From: JAEUMW01 sp963734295
Lineage (GTDB): Bacteria > Pseudomonadota > Gammaproteobacteria > Burkholderiales > JAEUMW01
DNA: 64,000 bases
Reading direction: 5' to 3'
NCBI GenBank assembly: GCA_963734295.1
Contig: CAVTGS010000012.1
Span: forward strand, 868,001 to 932,000
Shown here: positions 18,329 to 28,452 of the stretch, one piece after another
Layout of the letters: every line of letters starts with the position of its first letter
Numbering within the stretch: the first letter of the stretch is position 1
The notes under the pieces: generated by a model
Seen by the model: only the letters and a program-made list of their open reading frames with translations
What the model was told of the DNA's origin: nothing
Databases searched by the model: none
Program-made: the position numbers and the translations under genes

Positions 18329-18952
18329 GTGAATGGAGACGCCCCTACCCTTCCGCGAAAGCCTGCGACGACGCGGGTGCCGATCCACGAGCTGCTCGCC
18401 GCGCGCTGGAGCCCGCGCGCTTTCGATCCGACGCGAACGGTAACGCGCGAGCAGATCACCGCGCTGATCGAAGCGGCGCGCTGGGCGCCCTCGTGCTTCG
18501 GCGACGAGCCGTGGCGCTTTCTGGTGTGGGACCGCGCCACCGACGAGGCGGGCTGGCAGCGCGCTTTCGACTGCCTGTCGCCGGGCAACCAGAGCTGGGT
18601 GAAGAACGTGCCGCTGCTCTTGGCTGCGGTCGCGAGCCCGGCGTTCGATCACAACGGCAAGCCGAACCGCTGGGCCCAGTACGACACGGGCGCCGCCTCC
18701 GAAAATCTCGTGCTACAGGCAGTTGCGCTCGGTCTCGCCGCGCATCAGATGGGGGGCTTCGATGCAGGCCGGCTGCGGGCCGAATTCGGGATTCCCGAAA
18801 GCTGCACGCCGATGGCGATGATCGCGGTGGGCTACCAGGCCGCGCCCGACGGCCTCGCCGAGGAGCAGCGTGCGAAGGAGCTGGCGCCTCGCGCGCGCAA
18901 ACCCCACGAAACACGTTTCTTCGCGGGCAAGTGGGGGGTGCCGGTCGGGTAA
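18329..18952 (+). CDS. Nitroreductase family protein
   Basis: A 207-residue FMN-dependent oxidoreductase of the nitroreductase fold. RWSPRAFDP near the N-terminus and EAARWAPSCFGDEPWRFLVW supply the flavin-phosphate contacts. TGAASENLVLQAVALGLAAHQM is the dimer-interface helix typical of the family. The GTG start at 18329 has an AGGAGA ribosome-binding site. The gene stands alone between the efflux operon and an IS remnant. Physiological substrate is unknown. Confidence 0.85.
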   Translation: MNGDAPTLPRKPATTRVPIHELLAARWSPRAFDPTRTVTREQITALIEAARWAPSCFGDEPWRFLVWDRATDEAGWQRAFDCLSPGNQSWVKNVPLLLAAVASPAFDHNGKPNRWAQYDTGAASENLVLQAVALGLAAHQMGGFDAGRLRAEFGIPESCTPMAMIAVGYQAAPDGLAEEQRAKELAPRARKPHETRFFAGKWGVPVG

Positions 18953-19112
18953 GTCGCCCGAACACGCTGCCGAAGCGAAGGCGCAGTCGCCGCTCGTAGA
19001 CAATCAGCCGTCATCCAAAACAGGAGATTGTGGAGGCGTCGGCCAGCGGCGTCGTGCAATGGCGACGCAAGTCATCGAATTGCCCGACCCCGCGCGCCCA
19101 TCACTCCTCGGC

Positions 19113-19846
19113 GGCTGGCATAGATGATCAGGCGAAATTCAAGTCTGTTCCGCGAGCCAGCGAACGAGGGTTTCCGAGAGCTGCCTCGGCGATCCGTAGT
19201 TGAAGCGCCATTCGCATTCCTTCAGGAAAAGATGGAAGTGATGCGGTGGAATTCCGTTGTATTTGCGCAGGTTGCGTCTGGCCTGGCTCCAGAAATTCTC
19301 GACGCCTCCGATCTGCGCCAGACCCCGGACCGCCCGCTCGCTTCGTTTGACGCGCTGGTTTCGACGACCCAGGAAGTCGAGCAGGTCGTAGACATCGAGC
19401 GTGTCGGCATGGACGATCGAATCGGGCTCCGATCTGGCTCGCAGCATGGGCAAGACGGCGCCCCGCCCCGCATCCGGGACCAGTGCGGTGTAGACCTTGC
19501 CACCGCGCACGAGCAGCCCGAGTACAGCTACTCCGCCGGTTTCGCCTGAGTTAGCGCATTTCCCGGTGTCGCCGGACGAAGACTCGCAGCCCCTTCCACG
19601 AGGTGTTCACTCCGAGTGGGCTGACACTTTCCAGGTGGTGCGCGATCACCTCGCGCAAGCGGTGGTAGAAGTAGCTTGCGGTATTCCGGTTAACCCCCAC
19701 GAGCTCTGCCGAGGTGCGCGCTGGCGTACCCGCGACGAAGTGCTCCAGCAGCCGCTGCGTCTGTTCGTTGCTCAGTCGGGATCGTCTCAACTTCATGGGG
19801 GCGACAGGGAAATATCGCACCCCGTTGCGCCAGATCTATGCCAGCC
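19113..19846. mobile_element. Degenerate IS1595-family insertion sequence
   Basis: Perfect 13-base inverted ends GGCTGGCATAGAT (19113-19125) and ATCTATGCCAGCC (19834-19846) bracket the broken transposase gene described separately. The total length of about 730 bases suits the small members of IS1595. The eight bases outside each end do not match, so no target-site duplication is left or the ends extend differently. The element lies between the nitroreductase and di-haem oxidoreductase genes. Confidence 0.75.
19139..19820 (-). pseudogene. IS1595-family (ISXO2-type) transposase, broken
   Basis: The N-terminal part reads LSNEQTQRLLEHFVAGTPA and ELVGVNRNTASYFYHRLR, the helix-turn-helix region of IS1595 transposases. 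The C-terminal part, in another frame, reads GGVAVLGLLVRGGKVYTALV, then ENFWSQARRNLRKYNGIPPH and LFLKECEWRFNYGSP, which is the end of the DDE domain. Between them the frame is shifted, and the expected DESYFGG catalytic segment is degraded to something like CESSSGD. Loss of the first catalytic Asp plus the shift indicates a dead transposase, not a simple sequencing error. Confidence 0.82.
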
Positions 19847-19983
19847 CGTTTACCGGGAAGCGTCGGGCATGGATATCGCGATTGCCGATCCCGCCAATTG
19901 GTCTCGACCATCCGCGCGTACCACGTCCGACGCCTGGTTGAGCTGTTCCCATAACGCGTAGACGCAAACCTCAGGAGAGGGCC

Positions 19984-21321
19984 ATGAAAAAAAGACTTGC
20001 CGTGCTGATGTTCCTGCCGCCGGCGTTCGCCGGGTTTCTGTTGCTGCACGTTCAAGAAGCCACGTCCCAGTCCGTGTCCGTGGCCAATGATCCTGGAGTT
20101 CGCGGCGGAGCCGCCGGCGCCGGAGGACCGCTGCCGGGCTTGACGTCGAAGCAACTTGAGCACTTTGGGGTCGGCAAGGGCGACTTCGAGGAGGTAGAAG
20201 AGCTCGCGGATGGTCTCGGGCCGACCATGAACCTGGATGGCTGTGTGAAATGCCACTCGCAGCCGGCGACCGGGGGCACCAGCCCGGCCGTGAATCCTCA
20301 GGTGGCGTTCGCCAGGGCGTTGGGCAATACCGTTCCGTCGTTCCTGTCGGAAAAGGGGCCGATTCGTGAGGCGAGATTCATACGGAACGCCAACGGGACC
20401 CCGGATGGCGGCGTGCATTCCCTCTTCAGCAATTGTGGCCAGCAGGAGAACTTCGAGGCGGCCGTGAGGAATCGAAACGTGAGCTTCCGCATTCCCACGC
20501 CGGTGTTCGGCGCGGGTCTCATCGAGCAGATCCCGGACAAGGCGATCCTCGATAACCTGAACGCCAACGGAACTCAAAAGAGGTCCTTTGGAATCGGCGG
20601 TCGAGTGAACAGGGTCCGCGTCGGCACGATCACCGGCCAGCCGAACGTGAACGGGAATGACGGCACGATCTCCCGCTTCGGATGGAAGGCCCAAAATCAA
20701 TCCCTGCTGCTATTCTCCGGCGAGGCGTACAACGTCGAAATGGGCATCAGCAACGAGCTTTTCCCGCAGGAGCGGCGCAGTTGCCTATCTGCTACTGCGG
20801 CTGTTCCCAATGACGTTACGACAGAGGGGCTTAGCGGGATCGAGCTGTTCGCATTATTCATGCGATTCCTGGCGCCACCGACGCCTTCCCCCGGCAAAAC
20901 GCCGGAGGCAGTCCTGTCCATCGAGAGCGGCCGCAATCTGTTCACCAGCACCGGATGCGCGCTATGTCACACGCCAACCCTGAAAACCGGCACCGCCAAG
21001 ACGGCACTTCATGCAATGTGGAACAAAGACGCGGATCTCTACTCTGACCTGGCGCTTCACAACATGGGCCCCGGCTTGGCCGACGGCGTCACCCAGGGAC
21101 AGGCCGGCCCTCAAGACTTTCGGACTGCCCCGCTGTGGGGGCTGGGACAGCGGATCTTCTTCCTGCACGACGGGCGAACCTCGGATCTACTGGAAGCGAT
21201 CAAGGCGCATGCGAGCGGCAGTTCTGGAAACGCATCCGAAGCAAACGGGGTCATCGCAAGGTTCAACCAGCTGGCTCCAAGCCAGCAGCAGAACATGCTG
21301 AATTTCCTGCGGTCACTTTAG
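19984..21321 (+). CDS. Di-haem oxidoreductase (DHOR, DUF1111) c-type cytochrome
   Basis: A 445-residue exported c-type cytochrome. After a Sec signal peptide ending near LLLHVQEATSQ, the first haem site is GCVKCHSQP and the second GCALCHTP, separated by more than 200 residues as in DHOR or thiol-oxidoreductase proteins. The C-terminal segment FRTAPLWGLGQR followed by FFLHDGRTSDLLEAI is highly characteristic. The protein is expected in the periplasm as an electron-transfer oxidoreductase; the substrate is unknown and partner genes such as imelysin are not adjacent. An AGGAGA ribosome-binding site lies ahead of the ATG. A probable terminator follows. Confidence 0.85.
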   Translation: MKKRLAVLMFLPPAFAGFLLLHVQEATSQSVSVANDPGVRGGAAGAGGPLPGLTSKQLEHFGVGKGDFEEVEELADGLGPTMNLDGCVKCHSQPATGGTSPAVNPQVAFARALGNTVPSFLSEKGPIREARFIRNANGTPDGGVHSLFSNCGQQENFEAAVRNRNVSFRIPTPVFGAGLIEQIPDKAILDNLNANGTQKRSFGIGGRVNRVRVGTITGQPNVNGNDGTISRFGWKAQNQSLLLFSGEAYNVEMGISNELFPQERRSCLSATAAVPNDVTTEGLSGIELFALFMRFLAPPTPSPGKTPEAVLSIESGRNLFTSTGCALCHTPTLKTGTAKTALHAMWNKDADLYSDLALHNMGPGLADGVTQGQAGPQDFRTAPLWGLGQRIFFLHDGRTSDLLEAIKAHASGSSGNASEANGVIARFNQLAPSQQQNMLNFLRSL

Positions 21322-21351
21322 TGTCGAACCGGTACTTCGGTGACGAAGCGT

Positions 21352-21381
21352 CGAGGGTCCCGCCGGGGGCCCTCGGGCTTT
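21352..21381 (+). terminator. Rho-independent terminator-like hairpin
   Basis: CGAGGGTCC pairs with GGCCCTCG across a short GC-rich loop, followed by GGCTTTC. It lies 30 bases after the di-haem oxidoreductase stop. The T-run is short, so termination strength is uncertain. Confidence 0.5.
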
Positions 21382-21388
21382 CATAACC

Positions 21389-21960
21389 TCACTTGAACCG
21401 AATCCACTGGTCGATGAAGATCGACGCCGGTGCCCCGTTCTCGGGGTTCAGATCGGACATTCCCCGAGCCGGCGAATAGTTCTTGGGCGGCTGGCTGCAA
21501 TCGCTGACGGTTCGCCCCGCCACTTTCGCGATGCAGACATAGCCCTTTATCTGCCAATTGCCGGAAGGGGGCGGTCCGAACTTCGAATTTGGGAATGTCA
21601 GCACGAGCCTGCCGAAATACTGTCCCTCGACCGTCTTACCGTGAGGACTGGTCAGCGTGAACTCTCCACGATCAAAGGGTATCCCGTCTTTGTCTGGCGT
21701 ACCTATGCAATGCGACTGCTTGTCGAACACGACACCCAGGAGGTTGGTGTCTCCAGCACCAACGGCCTCAAGCAGCGGAACGGCGGTAGCTGCACATCGG
21801 CCTGCAGGCGACGTAAGGTTGCACCCAGCTCGTCGTCTGGAAAGTGGCCACGAAGCGAACGGCATCGTGGGCGTCGTTTGCCCATCCGGCGCTGGCGACC
21901 AGCGCGAGGCAGTACTGCGGTCAAGGCCCTCTCGAGTAGTACGCCATTGATCTTCTCCAT
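21389..21960 (-). pseudogene. Exported hypothetical protein, apparent frameshifts
   Basis: No family recognised. Three frames together make one plausible exported protein. MEKINGVLLERALTAVL is in one frame, continued in a second by LALVASAGWANDAHDAVRF to complete a convincing signal peptide. The coherent C-terminal part is in a third frame from AVGAGDTNLLGVVFDKQSH through PDKDGIPFDRGEFTL to the stop at 21389. The mature part has three cysteines (SHCIGT, YVCIAK, SDCSQP). One shift lies near 21910, the other between 21770 and 21830. A strong alternative is a shorter protein in the last frame with a misread start, but that lacks a signal peptide. Confidence 0.5.
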
Positions 21961-22144
21961 GATTCCTCCTCATTCGAAAGAAACAGCACGGGAAACATTC
22001 TCTTGTATTGCCTATGGGTGTTGCTCTCCAACCATAGGACACGAATTCGCAGAAAGCAAAGCGCAGTGCAGCATGAATCGCCGAGGCGATCAGGCGTAGT
22101 GCATTGCCAAACGGAGGGTTGGAAACGCGGACCGGCGGGGCTCG

Positions 22145-22561
22145 TCAATCCACGGCGATGCCGTGGTCGATGAGCCAGTTCCGGTCGAGCTCCCATTTCA
22201 CGGACTTGACACCGGGCTGGGCGAGCACGATCTGACGTGCCTCGGTCTGGCACGCTCGGCCATCGCCTTCTCGGCGGCGACGAATTCCGGATTGTTCGGG
22301 TCGCGCGGGTTCACGTTCGGATCGATTGCACGGATCATCCGATAGACCGGCACCTGAGGCGATCGCGGAGTGGTCATGGTCGCGACGCCGTCTTCCAGTC
22401 GCAGCACGCGGAACTGATACGGATAGTTCCTGCAGCGCCGGACTGCCGTGCTGCGTGATCGCCTCGTTCAGGGCATCGACCTGCGGATCGCCGCCCGCCC
22501 AATAGACAAGTGCGCCGAGAACGGCAGCCAGAAAGATGATTGCTGCAGCTCGGCGCGTCAT
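22145..22561 (-). pseudogene. Membrane-anchored hypothetical protein, two apparent frameshifts
   Basis: The N-terminus MTRRAAAIIFLAAVLGALVYW is a single hydrophobic anchor or signal, followed by QVDALNEAITQHGSPALQEL. The sense then moves to another frame (RLEDGVATMTTPRSPQVPVY, FVAAEKAMAE) and returns for TEARQIVLAQPGVKSVKWEL to the stop at 22145. With both indels corrected, the protein would be about 140 residues with a periplasmic globular part. No domain recognised. It lies 33 bases downstream of the P-type ATPase stop on the same strand and could be cotranscribed with it. Confidence 0.5.
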
Positions 22562-22594
22562 GTCGGAGAACTTGTCACCAGCACCCGCTCCCGT

Positions 22595-25334
22595 TCAACC
22601 CTGCGGCCGGCGCTGCACCACGCGCGCGCGTATCCACTTCTCGAGGCCCACGGCGGCAAATCCGGCGATACCGACGGCGAAGACATGCACCCAGGCCTCG
22701 GCGCTGATCGGCGCGGTGTGGAAAAGACGGTTCATGAAAGGCGCGTAGGTGAAGGCGAGCTGTGCCGCGAACATCGCACCGCTTCCCCAGAGCACCCACG
22801 GGTTCGAGAAGAGGCCGACGGAGAACATGGAGCTCGTCAGGGACCGGCAATTGAGCAGATAGAAGATCTCGACGACGACGATCACGTTGACGACGATCGT
22901 GCGCGCCTCGGCGAGCGTCGCCCCGCGCGTCTGCTCCCACAGGAAGAGGCCGAAGGCACCGGCGAGCAGGATGAGCGTGACGAAGCCGGTGCGCATGACG
23001 AGCTCGAAGGTGAGGATCGGCTGCCGCGGATCGCGCGGTGGACGCTGCATGAGGTCGTGCTCCTTGGGCTCGAACACGAGCATCAGGCCGAGCAGCAACG
23101 CCGTCATCATGTTGATCCACAGGAACTGCACGGGCAGCGCGGGAAGCGCCACGCCCGCCAGGATGGCGGCGAGAATCACCAGCCCGTCGCCGGCGTTGGT
23201 CGGCAGCGTCCAGACGATGAACTTCGTCAGATTGTCGAAGACGTTGCGTCCCTCTTCCACGGCGGCTTCGATCGACGCGAAGTTGTCGTCGGTGAGGATC
23301 ATGTCGGCGGCACCCTTGGCGACATCGGTGCCGGTGATGCCCATGGCCACGCCGATGTCGGCCTGCTTGAGCGCCGGCGCATCGTTCACGCCGTCGCCGG
23401 TCATGGCCACGACGTGCCCGCGCGCCTGCAGCGCGCGCACGAGCCGCAGTTTCTGCTCGGGCGCAACGCGCGCGAAAACGACTGCCTCCTCCGCGACCTC
23501 GGCCAGATCCTCGTCCCGCAGTCGCTCCAGCTCGCGCCCACCCACGGCGAAACGGTGCGCCTTGCCTTCCAGGCCGATGCTGCGAGCGATGGTCTGTGCA
23601 GTGAGCAGATGATCGCCGGTGATCATCTTCACTGCGATGCCCGCGGCACGGCATCGCCGGACCGCTGCGATGGCCTCCGGCCGCGGCGGATCGATCATGC
23701 CCTGCAGGCCGAGAAAGGTGAGCCCTTGCGCGACGTGCCGATGCTCGACGCGGTGCTGATCGCGCGGAGCCAGGCGGCGGGCGAAAGCGAGCACGCGCAG
23801 GCCGCGCGCCGCGAGCTCGTCAGCCGCGCGCCGCACGGCATCGCGGTCGATCTCGGCGAGCGCCCCCGAGTCGTCCAGTGCAGTCTCGCACCGGTCGAGC
23901 AGGCGCTCGACGGCACCCTTCTTGTAGATGACGTGGCCGGTCTTGCCGCCGCCGTGCAGGGTGGCCATGAACTGGTGCTCGGACTCGAACGGGATCGCGT
24001 CGAGCCGCGGCAAGCGCTCGCTCGTCTCGACATGCGCGAGCCCGGCCTTTTCCGCGACGACGATGAGCGCGGCCTCCGTCGGGTCACCCTGTACGGTCCA
24101 GCGCTCCTTCTCGCGGACGAGTTGCGCGTCGTTGCACAGCAGTCCCGCGCGCAGACACTCGGTGAGCGCCACGCGCGAGGCGGTATCGACCGGCCGGCCG
24201 GCGGGGTCGAGGAGCTCGCCGCGCGGCTCGTAGCCGCTGCCGGTGACCGAATAGAGCACGCCGCCGGCATGGATGGCCTGCACCGTCATCTGGTTCTCGG
24301 TGAGCGTGCCGGTCTTGTCGGAGCAGATGACCGTGGTGCTGCCGAGTGTCTCCACCGCCGGCAGCTTGCGGATGATCGCGCGGCGCCGGGCCATGCGCGA
24401 GACGCCGATGGCGAGCGTGATGGTGACGGCCGCCGGCAACCCTTCGGGGATCGCACCCACGGCGAGCGCGACCGCTGCCATGAACATCTCGAACGCCTTT
24501 TCGCCGCGCCACGTGCCGAGTGCAAAGGTGGCGACCGCGAGCGCGAGAATCGCCCACAGCATGATGCGGCTGAAGTGCGCGATCTTGCGCGTGAGCGGTG
24601 TCGAGAGATCGGTCGCCTCGGCGATCAGCCACGCGATGCGACCCATCTCGGTGCGGTCGCCAGTGGCCCAGACGACGCCTTCGGCGCGGCCGTAGGTGAC
24701 GAGCGTGCCGGCGAAGGCAAGGTTGTGACGCTCCGCGAGGATGGTGTCGAGGGCGAGCACGTCGCCGTGCTTTTGCACCGGCACCGACTCGCCGGTCAGC
24801 GCCGACTCGTCGACCTGGAGACTGCGCACCTCGAAGAGCCGCAGATCCGCCGGCACCTTGTCACCGGACTCGAGCAGCACGATGTCGCCGGGCACGAGAG
24901 CTTCGGACGGCACGCGCTGCTTGGCTCCGTCGCGCCGCACGGTGGCCGCGGTCACGACCATCTGTGCGAGCGCGTTGATCGCTTTCTCCGCCCGCGCCTC
25001 CTGCACGTAGCCGACGATGGCGTTTAGGAAGACCACGCCGAAGATCACCGAGGCATCGACCCACTCGCCAAGCACGGCGGTGATCGCGCTCGCGGCGAGC
25101 AGCACGTAGAGCAGCGGCTGGTGGAACTGGAGCAGGAAGCGCAGCCATTCACTGCGCCCTTTCCGGAAGGTCAGCCGGTTGGGTCCGTAGTGCTTCGTGG
25201 CGACGACGGACCTCGTCCGCGGCGAGCCCCGCCTGCAGATCCGTTTCGAGCAGCTGCACGACTTCCTCGGCCGGCAACTGATGCCAGGCGGGGTCAGAGG
25301 CTACGGCGGGCGAACTGAGGGTTTCGCGATGCAT
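22595..25334 (-). CDS. Cation-transporting P-type ATPase, one frameshift near the N-terminus
   Basis: A P2-type ATPase of about 912 residues. The N-terminal cation-ATPase domain (PAWHQLPAEEVVQLLETDL) is in one frame. Near 25190 one extra base shifts it into the main frame, which resumes with YGPNRLTFRKGRSEWLRFLL and runs to the end. Core motifs are intact: ESALTGESVP (actuator), SDKTGTLT (phosphorylated Asp), MITGDHLLTA, and TGDGVNDAPALKQADIG. The M4 motif AIPEGLPAAVTI and M6 motif NMMTALLLGLMLVFEP fit Ca2+-ATPase-like or CtpF-like cation pumps more than heavy-metal pumps; there is no CPC. Ion specificity is uncertain. Confidence 0.88.
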
Positions 25335-25427
25335 GGAAGCCAGATTACTCCCGGGGCAGCCGGACGACGAGCACTGGCGCGTCAGTAGCGCATCAGGAAG
25401 AAACGACGGGAAGATCGAGGAAGCATG

Positions 25428-25462
25428 AGTCGGAGCCCGGACGTTCGCGCCGGGCTCCGACT
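25428..25462 (-). terminator. Strong hairpin, probable terminator of the HiPIP gene
   Basis: A perfect 13-base inverted repeat, AGTCGGAGCCCGG and CCGGGCTCCGACT, encloses a nine-base loop. It lies 30 bases beyond the stop of the leftward HiPIP gene and upstream of the P-type ATPase start. A T-run is weak on both strands, so direction is inferred from gene layout. Confidence 0.6.
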
Positions 25463-25492
25463 TACGTCATGCGGGATGTCGAAGCGGCGAGA

Positions 25493-25807
25493 TCAGGCCT
25501 TTTTCACCCACGCCGCACACCAGCCCTTGGCGTCGACCAGCTTGCCGCCGAACGCGCCACAGGGCGCCCAGGCGTCGCCCGCCTTGCCCTGGAAAAGCGA
25601 ACAGTTGCCACAGACGTGGCCCGCTGCCCACGACGGAAACTTCTTCGCGTCGACCTTGGTGGCATCGTGGTTGTAGCCGAGCGCAACGGCCGCCGGGTCG
25701 GTCTCCGAAAGCTTGGGCGCATCCGCGGACGCCGGCCGGGTGCCGATCAGCGCAAGCCCCGCGGCCGCTGGGAGAGTGGTCAGAACGAATTGACGACGGG
25801 TGGTCAT
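25493..25807 (-). CDS. High-potential iron-sulfur protein (HiPIP)
   Basis: A 104-residue periplasmic electron carrier with one [4Fe-4S] cluster. A twin-arginine signal (TTRRQFVLTTLPAAAGLAL) directs folded export and ends near RPASADA. The four cluster cysteines are visible: CGNC, then Cys in WAPCGAF and Cys in KGWCAAW, with the spacing typical of HiPIPs. ALGYNHDATKVD is the conserved N-terminal motif of the mature protein. HiPIPs carry electrons between membrane complexes and terminal oxidases or reaction centres, mainly in purple and beta/gamma-proteobacteria. The gene appears monocistronic. Confidence 0.95.
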   Translation of the reverse strand: MTTRRQFVLTTLPAAAGLALIGTRPASADAPKLSETDPAAVALGYNHDATKVDAKKFPSWAAGHVCGNCSLFQGKAGDAWAPCGAFGGKLVDAKGWCAAWVKKA

Positions 25808-26011
25808 GAGCTTGACTCCATGGGTAAGGTTGCAGGGAAAGAACGAACTTCATGTCGCTGGCACCGGGGAGCCAGCCAAACTCCTCTCCCCGACGCCCTC
25901 GCGAAGCGGAAAGATAGCGCTTTCCGCACAGTTCATCGAGTATCGTATTTCGATGACGTGACTGGGACCTCTGCCGGCGGGCTCAGTTCGCTCCTGAAAC
26001 ACCCGCGTGAC

Positions 26012-26677
26012 TCAGCGCTCGAACAGTTCGGCGACAATGCCCCAGCGGGCGGCAGGGTCGGCGCTGATACCGGCGATCATCGCCTCGAACGCCATCCACA
26101 TGGCCTCGGTCGTCATCTCGTAGGCGTGCCCCCAGAAGTAGAAGACTCCCTCTGCGCGGGCTTTCTCGTAGCGCGCCCGGAAGTCGGGGGCGAGGAAGTG
26201 GCAACTCGGGTGGAACGCCATCGCATCCTGGGGCGGAAAGGGCCGATCGGCGTTCCTCGCGGTTCGCGCGTAGACGTGCCCGGCCTCGCGCACCGAAGCC
26301 ATCACGGCAACGCTGTACGTACCGAAGGGGTAGACGAAACCGCGCACCGGCTGCCCGAAGAATTGCTCCAGGCGGTCGCGGCCTTCCACGATCTCACGGC
26401 GCGCCGCCTCGTCGCTCATGTGCTCCAGGTGCGGATGCGTGAGGCTGTGGTTGGCGATCGTGAATCCGGCGTACACCTCGCGCATCTCGTTCCAGCCGAG
26501 CCGGGCGACCTCGGTGCCTTGGTAGATGAAAGTCGGCTTGCGATGGGTCTCGTGCAGACCGGCGTTCAGGTTAAAGGTCGCCTTCGCGCCGTGGCGGCGA
26601 AGAATATCGGTGAGCCGGACGTCGGCCGTCACGCCGTCGTCCCAGCATTGCACGACGGTGAGGAGGCCGGTTGCCAT
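26012..26677 (-). CDS. Polysaccharide deacetylase family protein
   Basis: A 221-residue NodB-fold hydrolase without signal peptide. The first motif is CWDDGVTAD (with the catalytic and metal-binding Asp pair), the second NHSLTHPHLE (two His ligands), and FVYPFGTYS is the third. KATFNLNAGL is the typical strand after motif one. The size is that of single-domain cytoplasmic deacetylases of unknown carbohydrate substrate. The downstream end is 14 bases past the start of nothing else; the hydratase gene upstream ends 14 bases before this start, suggesting cotranscription. Confidence 0.82.
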   Translation of the reverse strand: MATGLLTVVQCWDDGVTADVRLTDILRRHGAKATFNLNAGLHETHRKPTFIYQGTEVARLGWNEMREVYAGFTIANHSLTHPHLEHMSDEAARREIVEGRDRLEQFFGQPVRGFVYPFGTYSVAVMASVREAGHVYARTARNADRPFPPQDAMAFHPSCHFLAPDFRARYEKARAEGVFYFWGHAYEMTTEAMWMAFEAMIAGISADPAARWGIVAELFER

Positions 26678-26691
26678 CTATCGGTCGTTCC

Positions 26692-27515
26692 TCACTCCGA
26701 GAACTCGACCGTGAGGCCGGGAAGCGCGATCCCCTTGACCTCGGATCGCCACGTCTCACCCGCACGAACGGACCGTGCGGTGGTGATCGTGCCGGTCGTC
26801 ACGAGTTCGCCCGCGTGCAGAGGCACGTGGTCGGTTGCCTGGCCGAGCAGAGAGACGAGATGCGCAATGGCGGCGAGTGGACTACCCAGGACGTTCGATC
26901 CTCTTCCCGTCTCGACTTCTCGACCATCGCACGACAAGGCGAGCGAGAAGGTCTCCAGGGCTGCGACGAGGTCACCGCCGAGCCGAGCCACGGGCTGCGG
27001 CGGACCCACGATGAGCGTGCCGTGCAGCGCCCAGTCGGCTACGGTGTCCGGCGCCTCGAACTTCCAGCCGGGGAAGTGGGACTGCACGATCTCGAATCCG
27101 TGCGCGACCCAGTCGATGGCGCTCAGCACGCCGTCCGGATCCGCTCCGAGCGGAGGTGTGGAGTGGAAATGAAGAACGATCTCGGGTTCGATCTTCGGCT
27201 CGACGAATCGACCGAGTCGGCAAGTGGTCCGCGTGCCCTTCCAACTGAACGACGGTCGTGTCGTAGACGTACGCCCAGATCGGCTCGCGAACCCCGAACC
27301 TGTCCCACATGGCGGGATTGGTGAACCCGATCTTCCGGCCGAGGGGCTTGGCGCCCTCTGCCAGCCGCGCGCGGTGGACCAGGTCCGCGACTTCATAGGC
27401 GGCACGGAGATCGAAGCCGGGCAGACGCGTCGTGAACGGCTCGAGTCTGGCGCGCGGCGTCCTGCGCGGCCTTCATTTCCTGCGCGAGGGCGTGGAGGTC
27501 GGCCGCTGTCGGCAT
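26692..27515 (-). pseudogene. 2-keto-4-pentenoate hydratase-like protein, two frameshifts
   Basis: The N-terminus from the ATG at 27515 reads MPTAADLHALAQEMKAAQDA. A shift near 27446 moves to LEPFTTRLPGFDLRAAYEVA, then GRKIGFTNPAMWDRFGV, the conserved substrate and metal region of the hydratase/decarboxylase family. A second shift near 27215 moves to GRFVEPKIEPEIVLHF (metal-binding Glu residues) and on to the stop at 26692. Corrected length is about 274 residues, normal for MhpD or DmpE-type hydratases. These act on 2-hydroxypentadienoate in aromatic meta-cleavage, but no aromatic pathway genes are adjacent, so the substrate is open. Confidence 0.75.
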
Positions 27516-27592
27516 GGGGAGTTCTTCGCTCGGCTCAGGCGTCAACATGTGTAAGCCATGTCGCGGGATGCTTCTGGGTCCCGCCCCGCTTA

Positions 27593-28171
27593 TCAGTAGG
27601 GCGTTCCCAGGGATCGCGCCGTCCGGAGAGCTCTCGCGTACCACTCCAACTCGTCGAAGAAGCGATCCCCCGCCTTGCCGGGGCGGTCGCCGGTCGGACG
27701 TCCCTCTTGGTCGAGGAGCTCGTGGGCCTTGGGGAACGGCAGAATCGACGGGATGCTCGACATGCCCATCTCGGCCAGCATTGCCCGCAACTGCATCGCC
27801 GCCCGCACGCCGCCGAACGACCCAGCCGAGTAGCAAACGATCGCCGACGGCTTGAAGAAGTACTCCTCCAGGAAGTGGTCGAGGAGATTCGAAAGCGCCG
27901 GCGGAACCGAGTGGTTGTATTCCGCCGAGACGATGACATACGCGTCTGCCTGCCGGACGACCCCGGCCAGCCCCTCCAGCACGGCGGGAGCTTGCCCGCG
28001 GGTGTACTCCTTGTACATGCGGTCCAGCAGCGGAAGTGGATGCTCGACCGGGTCGATCAGGGTGACCTCGTGAGCCCGCTCGCGCAGGGCGTCGGCTGCG
28101 TAAAGCGCGACCCTCAATCCGATCCGATCGCGACGAACGCTGCCGAGAATTACCGGGATGTTGAGTGTCAC
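27593..28171 (-). CDS. NADPH-dependent FMN reductase
   Basis: A 192-residue flavodoxin-like reductase. LGSVRRDRIGLRVALY forms the FMN phosphate loop and SAEYNHSVPPALSNLLDHF is the signature of the NADPH-dependent FMN reductase/azoreductase family. YSAGSFGGVRAAMQLRAML is the second flavin contact. The GTG at 28171 is taken as start because the first beta strand begins three codons later and CGGAG precedes it; longer reading runs into the RAYT remnant. It may be cotranscribed with the hydratase gene 77 bases downstream. Confidence 0.85.
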   Translation of the reverse strand: MTLNIPVILGSVRRDRIGLRVALYAADALRERAHEVTLIDPVEHPLPLLDRMYKEYTRGQAPAVLEGLAGVVRQADAYVIVSAEYNHSVPPALSNLLDHFLEEYFFKPSAIVCYSAGSFGGVRAAMQLRAMLAEMGMSSIPSILPFPKAHELLDQEGRPTGDRPGKAGDRFFDELEWYARALRTARSLGTPY

Positions 28172-28204
28172 GGGGGAACTCCGCGGCGTCGTTAACCTGG
28201 GTCT

Positions 28205-28445
28205 TGCGTGACCAAGCTCCCCGATGGCCCTTACTTTACGACTCACCCGCGACACCGACAAGCCGATCTCGCGCACATCGCGCTTCGATGGGTCAGGCCC
28301 ACCTGCATACGCTGCAGAACGCCTCGTCACCCAGATAGAGCTGCTGGCGCAACGCCGCATTCCTAGCCGCACACCCTTACCCTGTGCCACGAATGCCGCG
28401 TAGCAGCGCGTGCCATGGCTGTTCAGCCAAGACCTCTCTGAGGCA
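28205..28445 (-). pseudogene. C-terminal remnant of a REP-associated tyrosine transposase (RAYT)
   Basis: Read leftwards, three frames give consecutive pieces typical of the C-terminus of RAYT/Y1 transposases: YAAFVAQGKGVRLG, then ALRQQLYLGDEAF, then LQRMQ, and finally VREIGLSVSRVSRKVRAI, which is the terminal helix-turn-helix. The HUH catalytic domain is absent and several indels separate the pieces, so the gene is dead. It sits directly beside short REP-like repeats, as RAYT genes usually do. Confidence 0.6.
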
Positions 28446-28452
28446 AAAGACA

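Noticed and set aside
19105..19854. Target-site duplication flanking the IS element
   Set aside because: The eight bases on each side (TCCTCGGC and CGTTTACC) do not match.
22448..25027. An 859-codon open frame on the plus strand
   Set aside because: Complete antisense shadow of the P-type ATPase; repetitive charged composition with no recognisable domain.
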